DNA from: Botryococcus braunii
Lineage: Eukaryota; Chlorophyta; Trebouxiophyceae
Assembly: GCA_002005505.1 (NCBI GenBank)
Contig: KV908501.1
Location: 1-64,000 of the forward strand
DNA: 64,000 bases
Direction: 5' to 3'
The first letter of the stretch is position 1, and each line of letters starts with the position of its first letter. The notes below the pieces were generated by a model. That model was not told the DNA's origin. It saw only the letters and a list, made by a program, of their open reading frames with translations, and did no database searches. Below, in pieces: positions 45,877 to 56,255 of this stretch. Both the position numbers and the translations under genes were made by a program.

Positions 45877-48800
45877 TCACAAAAACTTGGCCAACCCCAG
45901 AGCCTCACGATGTCCCTGAAATACCTGCCTCGTTAGAGGCTTAGTGAATATATCTGCCACATTCCTTGCAGAAGGAACGTATTTCACATCAACTTGACCC
46001 AATGCAATAGCTTCCCGCGCAAAGTGGAAACTGATAGCAATATGCTTAGTATGCTTAGAGAACACTGGATTTCTGAGATGATTGATGCATCCCTGATTAT
46101 CACAGTGAATCTTGACAATCCATGGGGAAATCCCAATTTCCTCAAGGAATCCCTTCATCCAATTGGCCTCTTTGACAGCTGCACTTGCTGCCATGAACTC
46201 AGCTTCTACAGTGGATGTGGCAACTGCTGACTGCTTCTTGCTCCCCCAAACTACAGCTCCACCAAACACTCTGATGACATACCCTGTAGTGGAAAATCGA
46301 TGATCTTGATCCCCACCATAATCTGCATCAACAAAGCCCTCTAGCTCTGTGTCCTTCCCTCCAAGGACCAAAACGAGATCTTTGGTTGCCTTCAGATATT
46401 TCAACACTCTGATGGCTTCATTCCAGTGAGCGGTAGTAGGGTTAATCCTATACCTTGAAAGCACTCCCACTGCCTGTGAAATATCAGGCCTAGTGGTATT
46501 TGCAATGTACAACAGTGACCCAACCAGTTCACAGTACCTGTGTCCTGGTGGAAGTGGGCTTCCAGCACCAATGCTGTCACTGTTGTCCTTGGACATAGGT
46601 CGCTGTGTGGCCACAAAATCTTTGGTCATAGGGGTGTCAGGCCCCACAGACTCCAGATCCAGCCCAAATTTCTCAACTAATGCATCAATCTTAGGGATGC
46701 AGCTTAATGAAATCAGCCCTTTATCCCTATCTCTCATCACTTGACACCCCAGGAAATCTTTACCTCTCCTAAATCATGGATGGTGAACTCTTGCTTGAGT
46801 AACCCCTTCACTCTCTCAATCTCTCCCATTCCCTTGGAAACTATCAATAGATCATCTACATAAATCAACACAAATGACTTTCCTCCATCTACTGAGCACT
46901 TCACATAGACCCCAGCATCACTCTTGCACACTTCATAGCCCGTGGTATGCAGCTTCTCATTAAGGGTCTTATGCCATGCCCTTGGAGCTTGTTTCAGGCC
47001 ATACAATGCCTTCTTCAAGCGACACACTGTGTTCCCATCCCCATTTTCAAACCCAGGAGGTTGTGTGACATACACCTCCTCCTCTAATTCTCCATTTAGG
47101 AAAGCAGTCTTGACATCCACCTGGTGAATTTCAAGGCCCTCTTGTGCAGCCACTGACAGTAAGGCTCTCCTGGATCCATAACTGCTAGTTGGTGCAAAGA
47201 CTTCCATGACATCTACTCCCGGAATCTGCCTGCATCCTTGAGCTACCAGCCTAGCCTTGAACCTCAGCACATTGCCATGGGCATCCATTTTCACTGAAAA
47301 GATCCAATGGACTGGAATTACTTTATGACCACGAGGTCTAGGGACATACTCCATGACCTCGTGGGCATCCAGAGAATTCTGCTCTTCTTGCATAGCAGCC
47401 TTCCAATATTCCCACTGAGGGGACTTCTGTGCCTCCCTCAAGCTGGAAGGCACACTAATCTTCCCAAAACGTACCCCTGTGTGCTTCCCCTGATCTGGCT
47501 TGCTCTCACTCTCTCTTTCACCCACTACTCTTTCGCTGACTGACGCTGCACTGCACCAGGGTGCATTTTGTGAGGAGTCTGACTTTCCTCGCTGCTCTCT
47601 CTCTCTCTTAGACTCACAGTTCGCCCTTTCGAGCTTACTGCTTCGCACTCTCACATCATCCTCCCAGACACAGGTATCTCTCGGAAAGCTCCTGTAATTG
47701 GGCAAATTCTCACACTGTCCGAGCTTCCGATTCACCTCCTCATCCACACTCTTACATGACTGACGTGCTTCAGCCTTGTCAGAGCTCTCACAGGCAATTG
47801 AACCACTCTGCACAGTTTGGACACTTGGTCTGTCCAGGTGCTGTGCCCATTTCTCTCTCTCTCTCTGTCTGCTCCCTGCCAAACATGAGCGCTGGGGCGC
47901 AGGCCCAGCAGCACACTCACAAGCATAGCCCACACTTGCGTGGCTGGCACCACATTGTCTCTGGGCATTACAGACAGAGCTCACATCTCTAACAATTTCC
48001 TCAGGTACTGAACAGGTCCCACCCAGGCAACTCAGCTCACTTGGACCATCTTCAGTCTGATCAGAGACTGTCCCCCTCTCATTGCTCACATGTGATGCAG
48101 GTCTTTCACGATCCTGACCTTTTTCCTGCACTTCCCCTGGTCCCTGTGACTCGGTGTCACATTCAGTCAACCCCACACGCTCACAGCTCTCTCCCTTCTC
48201 CTGTGCCAGCAGGAGCTCGCGAGCAGCAGTGCGATGCTCATAACGTTGTGATCTTGTCAATCCATCCGGCTGCTGGCCTTCGTTGTCAGGCCGCGGATCT
48301 CGGAGTGTCTGCTGTGCTCGCCCCAAACACCGTTGATGTTCTCCACTGTCGGGATTCCCTCTTGCCATTTGATGAAGAGTCTCCAACATGCCGGACTGGT
48401 CCAGGTCCGGCGGATGAGTTCCTCCCGGTGATCCAGTGGCAAGATCTGAGGCACCTTCCTCCGGGAGGCACTTCCCCTGACAGCCAGGCTCGGTTGCAGC
48501 CTCGTCAGGGGCTTCTGGGAGGGTGCTGTCAGGTCTGTTGCTGGAGCAGGGTATGCTAATCATGCCATCTTGAGTGTGGGGTCGGATGTGACCAGCAGGA
48601 AGTTCACTGTCCCGCTGCTGGAGGTGCAGACCTTCAGGATATGAAAACATCTGTGGCTGTCCAGGCAGAATGTGTATTCCCACTCTGGAGGCCCCCCGAA
48701 TGTACTCCACAAATTCCACATCTCTGCTCTCCCGCCAGACCCCTCCTCCTAGATAGATTCGATATGCCTTGGACACTGGTGAATATCCAGTGAACATCCC

Positions 48801-50085
48801 GGGCACTGCCTTGGGAGCAAATACACCCCTCTGCTGGTCTGGAACATGTACAAATGCCAGACATCCCCAGGTACGTAGAAGGGAGACATCAGGTTTATAT
48901 CCCATAAACATTTCACAGGGGGTAAGAGGCCTGCCTGAGCTGGGTCCCATGTTCAGAAGGGTGCAGGCTGTCTCCAGTGCCTCTTTCCACATCACAGGAC
49001 TGGCTGCTGCAAAGTTGAGAAGTGTCCTGGTTCGCTCCTTGAGGGTCCTGTTGGCTCGCTCAGCTATTCCATTCTGTTGCGGGGTATATGGTGCTGACAT
49101 CTCCAACTTAGTGCCCTGAGATGCACAGAACTCCTTGAATTTGGCATTAATAAATTCAGTGCCCCTGTCACATCGAATGCATTTCACAGTGGTCCTTCGT
49201 TCTGTCTGCCAAAACAGGACAAGATCCCTGACAACAGCTCCGATAACATCCTTGGATTTAACTGGCAAGGCTGCTTTCCATCCTGATGCTTCGTCAATTA
49301 CTGTCACCCAAAACCGTTCTCCAGTGATTGCAGCTGGAGATATGGGACCCACAGTATCAATGTGAATTCTGTCAAGAGGGTTCACTGCAGGTCTGGAACT
49401 TTCCCCAAAAGGTGGGCGGGCATGCTTCCCCTCAATACAGGCTTCACAGTACTTGGGGCATTTTTCACAAGGGGGGAGATGTGTGTCTAGGCCAGTGACT
49501 AATTGCTCGCTGCTCAACCGTAGCATCCATGGTTCTCCAGGGTGTCCCAATCTGCTGTGCCACAGGAACCGTCTAGTGCAGTCGTGCTTCAGGCTTTTCT
49601 TACATTTTCTCTTCAGGGCAGCTGTCACTGGGCCTGGGGTTTTACTTGCAATCACAGGCATACAGTTGTGTACATAATACAGACCATTCTCTGCACTCAC
49701 TGGCATCCTCCACCCATTTGGGCCTGTCACTGCTGTAAAGCTTCCCACACCGTCTGTGGCAAGGCAGGCACCATCACGAAGGGCAGCAGATACTGACAGG
49801 ATATTGGTCGTAGCTGAAGGAACACACTGCACATGATGCAGCCACAGTGGTACGTGCTGTGAAGACAAGAGACAAACTGAGCCAGTGGCAATGATTCCTC
49901 CTGTTGCGTCTGAAGTGGCAAGTTGAAGGGGAATAGGCTTGGTATGTACAGTGGGGGCATGCAGCAGGGACAGGCTGTTCACAAGGTGCACTGACGCTCC
50001 ACTATCCACAAGCCAAGACTGTTTGGACTGTCTATTGCAGTGAGAGTCCAGCACATTGTAGGACACTGAAGGGGGAGAGGGAGGA
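45877..50085 (-). pseudogene. Copia Pol of E, one frameshift, 5' truncated
   Basis: A long frame from the F junction to 46737 holds protease (WLVDSGASVHLVNS), pre-integrase HHCC, integrase (IHIDTVGP, CDRGTEF, NGIAERANR) and RT with YVDDLLIVS. A one-base deletion near 46758 shifts into 45877-46740, which carries the end of RT and the whole RNase H to NVADIFTKPL. With no other lesion visible, this element was recently functional before F landed in its gag end. Confidence 0.94.
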
Positions 50086-50811
50086 TGTTATAATAGTGAA
50101 AGAACAATTAGTGACTTTCCCTCAGAAGAGTAATAGTGGTCAGGCTTTTCTAAAGCAATCACTGTGAACAATCTCAGAGGTTGAGTAATGGATGGCAGAA
50201 CTCTAGAGTTCTGCCATAATTGATCTAGACTGATTCCACTTAGGAGAACGAGAGTAATGCAATTTGACACGTTCTTGCTAGAAAGGATATAAGCAGCCGG
50301 CATGAAGGGCTCGGCACTTGTTTGGGACTGAAAGAGCACTCCGGGTGCTTATCTCTGATCAGTTGCCTCAAGTGTCAACACATAGTCGGGCTCTGCTTGC
50401 TCTCCTACACGCAGCAAGAGACCCGACCGAGCTTAACACCCTTCGTGCCGGGACATACAGGTAAAGTGCTGCATCTTAGTGTGACTTGTATGAACAATTG
50501 ATTAGGAAGAGGTCTAGATAAGAGTATTAGAATGTTGCTAATGCTTGGCTCATCAACATGGTAATGCGGACTATCTGTCGATGCGTAGAAGAGGTAGTTT
50601 GAATTCCTTGGCGTTGAGAGAGAGCAAGAAGCAATGTAATGACTTGTTTGGGACTGAAAGAGCACTCCGGGTGCTTATCTCTGATCAGTTGCCTCAAGTG
50701 TCAACACATAGTCGGGCTCTGCTTGCTCTCCTGCACACAGCAAGAGACCCGACCGAGCTTAACACCCTTCGTGCCGGGACATACAGGGAACATTACGCCC
50801 AGAATTGTACA
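50086..50811 (+). repeat. 5' LTR of F with duplicated leader exon
   Basis: 726 bp. TATA box (GGATATAAG, TATAAG at 50288-50293) lies 28 bp upstream of the leader copy 50316-50460. That copy is followed by the 5' splice site GTAAAG and a 181-nt spacer (50461-50641) ending TGTAATG. The second copy 50642-50786 is also 145 nt and ends ACATACAG. The two copies differ at two sites. Confidence 0.95.
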
Positions 50812-50827
50812 GGTTATGGGCCCACCA
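50812..50827 (+). promoter_or_regulatory. Primer-binding site of F
   Basis: GGTTATGGGCCCACCA directly after the LTR, identical to B, complementary to the anticodon arm of initiator tRNA-Met. Confidence 0.85.
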
Positions 50828-50868
50828 ACTCTTGAGCTGGGCAACTGAAAGTATGTTCCGAGCCTACG

Positions 50869-51392
50869 ATGGGACGAACGAAGCAGAGCGGAAGGATGTC
50901 GACCGGCGGTAAAAGACCTTTTATACCCCCACCTCCTTCACCACCTACATACGATAGCCTGAGGCGAGCTGGAGGAGATACAGGACCGAGAACACAGAAG
51001 AACGAGCATTTCTAGTGAAGGATTTTGTCAGCCGCGCGTACGGACTGGGTAAAGTCGAACAGCCTCAGTGGTTCAGACGACGATTCTCTGCATACCCAGC
51101 CTACAAAGTAACTGCGTGGGAGTGCTCATTCATCAACGCGGATCCAGGCTTCGTCACGCGAGCATTATTTGAGCGGCATCTACAACAGATCGGAGGACCC
51201 AGCAAACCCGAATACTGGGAAGAAAGGGCAGCGTACACAGCAGTGGAGTGTGCTCTCGCCACTCTTGACGAGGACTTCCTACTTTCCCTTTTGGGCAGCA
51301 GAAAAGGATTCAGCCCAGAGGAGTGGTGCACGGACACAGATAACGGAGACGAAGACGGGGACTCGCAGCGTTCAGAACCTAACGAAGACTGA
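50869..51392 (+). pseudogene. ORF1 of F, one frameshift
   Basis: Starts with the same MGRTKQSGRMST stretch as B. A one-base deletion near 50995 (AACACAGAAG for AACACCAGAAG in B) causes a stop at 51012-51014. The remaining frame 51015-51392 is nearly identical to B ORF1 and ends 16 nt before the gag ATG at 51409. Confidence 0.85.
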
Positions 51393-51408
51393 GTGACATT
51401 CGAGCAAC

Positions 51409-54400
51409 ATGGCGAGGAAGAGATCTAAATCAAGGGAGCCATCAGAGGAGGAGCCCACAACAGAGGAGGCGTCTACATCGTCCCCCACACGACAGCCGTG
51501 TACACCCAGCACATCAAAGGGTGAGGGAGATGTACTTCCCAAGGTCATAGCCACCCAAGTCAAGGTGCATATTAAGCTGGATCGTCATGGCACAAATTTT
51601 GTGGTATGGGACAATGCCTTTACTGCGGCCAATAGTGCTAAGGGTTCTTTTCCTGCCATTCAGTCAGCCATGCCTGGGACTATCCATAATGCGGCTGCAA
51701 TGCTTCTGCTGTATGAGTCAGTTCCAGAGGAATGGTTAGGGGAAGTGTCAAGTAAGCCGTCGGCATATGATGCATATCTGTTCATTTGCAAGAAATTTGT
51801 TGGTGGCTACAACACTCAAGCCAATGCAGACTGGCTGAAGGAAATGTCAAGAGGGATGAGACGTGGAGAAACGATCTCTCAGTATGTGTCTAGAATGATA
51901 AATCTCAAAAGCTGCTTGAAACGCAATGGACATGACCTCTTGGATGGTCATGTGGCCACTCAGATAGTGCAGGGACTGCCAGCTGCAGCCAATCCTCCCG
52001 GGCGTTACCCACTGCAGTAGCTTACCCCCTGGATGAACTGGCAGCTCTCATTTCCACCACAGCAGAGGCTTCTGGCTACAACGATGATGGAGAACAGCCT
52101 GCCATGGTGATGAAAGCAATGCCTGCTCAACTAGAGGCTGCTCCAGCCCCTTCTACTAGCGGGGCCAATCCCTCCAGACAGCCAGCAGACACAGAATCAA
52201 GGGGAGAAGTGAGAGGCACGTGCAACTACTGCCACAGGAAAGGCCATTTTTGGAGAGACTGCCGCAAACGTCAAAGGGATGCAGAGACACAACGCAATGT
52301 GGTGGCAGCTGTACAACAACTGGCTGCCATGTGGCCCCAAGGACAGTTTCCTGGAGCACCTCAGCCACCTCCAAGCGTGCAGCATGCATTCCCAGGCACT
52401 GGAGCGTTCCCACTGCTGCACCCTCCTCCAGGCCCACCTTCTCCTCCCTCAGAAGGTATGCCATACGTGGTATCTTATAATGTGCTGGATGGCAGTAAAC
52501 ACCAACAGTCCAAACAGTCGTGGCTTGTGGACAGTGGAGCGTCTGTACATCTTGTGAACAACCTTTCCCTGCTGCATGCCCCTACAGTACATGACCACCC
52601 TATTCCACTGCTGCTCGCTACATCTGATGCCACTGGGGGTATTGTTGCTACTGGGTCAGTGTGTCTCATGTCCTCTCAGCATGTTCCAGTGTGGCTGCAT
52701 CATGTCCAGTGTGTTCCTCAGCCACCACCAATATTTTATCAGTATCTGCTGCTCTGCGTGATGGAATCCGGTTCAGTACAGATAGACTGGGAGCATTCAC
52801 TGCTGTCTCAGGACCGAGTGGTTGGCAGATGCCTGTGAAACCAGAGAATGGCCTCTATTATATCCATAACTGCCTCCCAGTAGCACCAGTGAAGGTTCCT
52901 TATTCAGTAAAAGCTGCTCTGAAGAAGAAATGCTCCAATGGTCAAAGCCATGACTGTGCCAAACGTTTCCTGTGGCACAGCAGATTGGGACACCCAGGAG
53001 ATCCATGGATGAAACGCCTGAGCAGTGAGCAACTGGTTACTGGCCTAGACACCTTAATGTCCCCTTGTGAAAAGTGTCCTAAGTACTGTGAAGCATGCAT
53101 TGAGGGGAAACATGCACGTCCCCCATTTGGTGAAAGCTCTAGACCTGCTGAGAAACCCCTTGATAGAATCCACATCGACACTGTGGGCCCCATATCACCA
53201 GCAGCCATTACTGGGGAACGCTTTTGGGTAACTGTAACTGACGAGGCATCTGGATGGAAGGCAGTGCTGCCAGTGAAGTCAAAAGATGTAATTGGAGCTG
53301 TTGTCAGAGACCTAATTTTGTATTGGCAAACTGAGAAGGAAACTACAGTGAAGTGCATCCGCTGTGACAGAGGCACAGAGTTCTTAAATGCCAAGTTCAA
53401 GGAATTTGTGCATCCCAGGGCACTAAGCTGGAGACATCTGCCCCATATACCCCTCAGCAGAATGGAGTTGCTGAGAGAGCCAACAGAACCCTCAAGGAGC
53501 GCACCAGAACCCTTCTAAATTTTGCTGCAGCAAGCCCTGTTATGTGGAAGGAAGCCCTGGAGACAGCCTGCACCCTCCTAAATATGGGACCCAGCACAGG
53601 CAGGCCCCTATCTCCCTGTGAAATGTTCATGGGATATAAACCAGATGTATCCTTGCTGCGCACATGGGGATGCCTGGCATTTGTGCACGTTCCTGATCAG
53701 CAGAGGGGGGTTTTGCACCAAAGGCTGTGGCTGGGATGTTCACTGGTTACTCTCCAGTGTCAAGGCATACCGTGTCTATATGGGAGGGGGATCTGGAGAG
53801 AGAGCAGAGATGTCCAATTTGTAGAACACATTCGAGGAGCTACTCGGGTGGGAATGGCAGTTCTCCCTGACCAGCCCCAGCAGTTCTCATACCCTGAAGA
53901 CCTACCAGGGCAAATGTACAGCAGCAACCCAGTGAGGTCATTGCCACAATGCAGCACGCAGAATCAGACTGTCAGCAGCCCATGCTCCAGCATTAGACCT
54001 GACAGCTCCTTCCCAGTACCCTCTGACCAGGCTGCAACTGAGCCTGATAGTCAGGGGAAGCCTTCCCAAGAGGAGGGCACTCCCAGTGTGACTCCTGAAT
54101 CAAGCACGGGAGAACAGCAGCCGGACTTGGATCAGTCCGGGGCTCTGGACGCAATTCAACGACTGGCGCGAGGAAGTTCGGACAGTGGGCAACACCAACG
54201 GATATTAGATCGAGCACAGCAGTCACTGCGTACCACTCTTCCAGCAACGACCATTCCGCCTCCGGACGGACTGTCGCGGGCTCAACGCTATGAGCAACGA
54301 ACTGCGGCTCGAGATATCCTGCTGGCACAGGATAAGGGAGAGAGCTGTGAGCGAGAGGGGATGACTGATGGTGACACAGAGTCACAGGGACCAGGGGAAG

Positions 54401-54607
54401 TGCAGGAATTGGGTCAGGACACCGAGAGACCTGCTTCACTTGTAAGAGATGAGAGGGGGGCAGTCTCTGATCAGACTGCAGATGGTCCAAGTGAGCTGAG
54501 CTGTATGGGTGGGACCTGTTCAGTGCCTGAGAGAAATGTTAGAGATGGGAACTCAATCTGTGATGCCCTAGAACAATGTGGTGCCAGCCACGCAAGTGTG
54601 GGCCATG
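51409..54607 (+). pseudogene. Copia gag-PR-INT of F, multiple frameshifts
   Basis: The first frame (51409-52020) is Gag, shifted at about 51999. 52104-52838 carries the zinc knuckle CNYCHRKGHFWRDC and protease WLVDSGASVHLV, shifted near 52720. 52661-53518 has pre-integrase and the integrase core to CDRGTEF, shifted near 53407. 53542-54607 is the integrase C-terminus and variable linker, with a local double shift near 53710-53790. Each lesion is a single missing base relative to B, mostly in homopolymers, so they could partly be assembly errors. Confidence 0.9.
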
Positions 54608-54672
54608 TGTTATGTATTAGTTGGAGGATGCCGTAACTGTAAGCGGTGCGTATGCCGTCGGAGAATCACTTC

Positions 54673-54999
54673 CTGTGAACACCACCAAGTAATCTCAATG
54701 TCTATATAGACCAGTGCTCGCACTGCCGTCTATATCTGCCGACTGCTCTCCGATCAGGACACCCTTGGCCCTTCAGCAGTCCCAGGAGTTTAATGGCTAC
54801 TCCCAACCAATCGCTATAACCAGTGTGCAACTCGTCACACACAAATAGCCTTACTGTTCGCACAACAGTAACATACAAGCAATGCAGCTCCTGTATTGAA
54901 ATGAATGTGACAGCAGTATATCAAGCAGTCCTTCAATACAGAGCAAACACTATTCAGCTTGGAGCTCGAAGCCCAGATGCATTCCACACCCCATCGACT
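54673..54999 (-). other. Spliced leader copy in A LTR
   Basis: 327 nt. Read on the minus strand it is exons 1-4 of 55027-55666 joined without introns, identical by eye. It ends TTCACAG and is followed by GAAGTGATTC... to the LTR end. Between the two copies lies a 27-nt spacer (55000-55026) that begins GTAAAT and ends TGTAATG. Confidence 0.97.
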
Positions 55000-55026
55000 C
55001 ATTACAAATGGTTTACGTATATTTAC

Positions 55027-55666
55027 CTGTGAACACCACCAAGTAATCTCAATGTCTATATAGACCAGTGCTCGCACTGCCGTCTATATCTGCCTGCATC
55101 CGAGCGTTACGATTTACTTGTGGGTTCATCAGTGTCCATAAAATATATCTAAACCACATAAAACACACACGCAACCTATCCACATATGTGTACGTACCGA
55201 CTGCTCTCCGATCAGGACACCCTTGGCCCTTCAGCAGTCCCAGGAGTTTAATGGCTACTCCCAACCAATCTGCACAATATGTGGATCATCAGAGATCAAA
55301 ACAAAACAGTTATTTAACCAGCAGGAGCATGCTTGTTATACGTATCTGTACTCACCGCTATAACCAGTGTGCAACTCGTCACACACAAATAGCCTTACTG
55401 TTCGCACAACAGTAACATACAAGCAATGCAGCTCCTGCAACACAAGACACATGTAATGTTTCATAATCAGCAGAAACATCAGTATGCATGTGCTTAACGC
55501 CTACGATCGCAGCCACACGACTGCGACCGTTACCCTTGCCAGCGATCGCAAGCTTACCTGTATTGAAATGAATGTGACAGCAGTATATCAAGCAGTCCTT
55601 CAATACAGAGCAAACACTATTCAGCTTGGAGCTCGAAGCCCAGATGCATTCCACACCCCATCGACT
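55027..55666 (-). other. Unspliced leader copy in A LTR (4 exons, 3 introns)
   Basis: In transcript order: exon 1 55558-55666, intron 1 55435-55557 (GTAAGC...TTGCAG, 123 nt), exon 2 55356-55434, intron 2 55270-55355 (GTGAGT...GTGCAG, 86 nt), exon 3 55198-55269, intron 3 55094-55197 (GTACGT...ATGCAG, 104 nt), exon 4 55027-55093, then GTAAAT. 640 minus 313 equals 327. All introns are canonical GT-AG and of ordinary plant size. Confidence 0.97.
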
Positions 55667-56111
55667 GCCAAGCTTGCTCGCGATCTGGCGTTTCTATGCC
55701 TTCTGATCGTAACCGGCGGTAACGGTACAGTTCCTTTCGAGAGGCTGTACCGTACTGCATGGTCACATAAACAACCCTGACTTGGCCCTATGCCAACGTG
55801 TAGCTCTATAGCTGCACCAGGGATCTCATACTTATACACGCGTACACACTCAATGGAGTCTTTACCTTGTGACCTTACCGTCACTAGTACAAGACCTGTA
55901 CTGCATGGAGGTCACTTATATGATCAACCTAACTGAACATAATACAATACCCTTTGACACGCAATCAGGCGCATCTTCTTACTTGTACTCCACACGTGGA
56001 GAAATTCAAGTTATACAATGTTTCCTAAAACCACTTGATAAACTGATAGCGCCCCTGTATCTTGTACGTTTGCCATCACGTATCTATACGTACCTATCAG
56101 TTTATACAACA

Positions 56112-56124
56112 ATCTTCCCCTTTT
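56112..56124 (-). promoter_or_regulatory. Polypurine tract of A
   Basis: Minus strand AAAAGGGGAAGAT directly precedes the 3' LTR. Confidence 0.85.
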
Positions 56125-56255
56125 AGAAAACATGTATAATGTCGTTCATTAATGTTGAGTTCAATTGTTCCCATTAACGCACTACTCTTCCGAGCCAAAC
56201 TTAGAATCTTTGAAGCCCTAAAGCCCTAAAGCCCTAGAACTTCAACACTCTAGGC

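Larger units (their letters stand above)
45137..50085 (-). mobile_element. Element E: Ty1/copia, gag end cut by F
   Basis: 3' LTR, polypurine tract and pol through the protease region. It was inserted into G (probable duplication CTGCC at 45132-45136, other side not visible) and interrupted at 50086 by the LTR of F. Coding region is close to B. Confidence 0.92.
54608..56111 (-). repeat. 3' LTR of A
   Basis: 1504 bp, minus strand TGTTGTATAAAC...TACATAACA. It contains the unspliced (55027-55666) and spliced (54673-54999) leader copies, and a TATA-like CATAGAAA (55691-55698) about 29 bp upstream of the leader start. Polypurine tract lies beside it at 56112. Confidence 0.96.
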
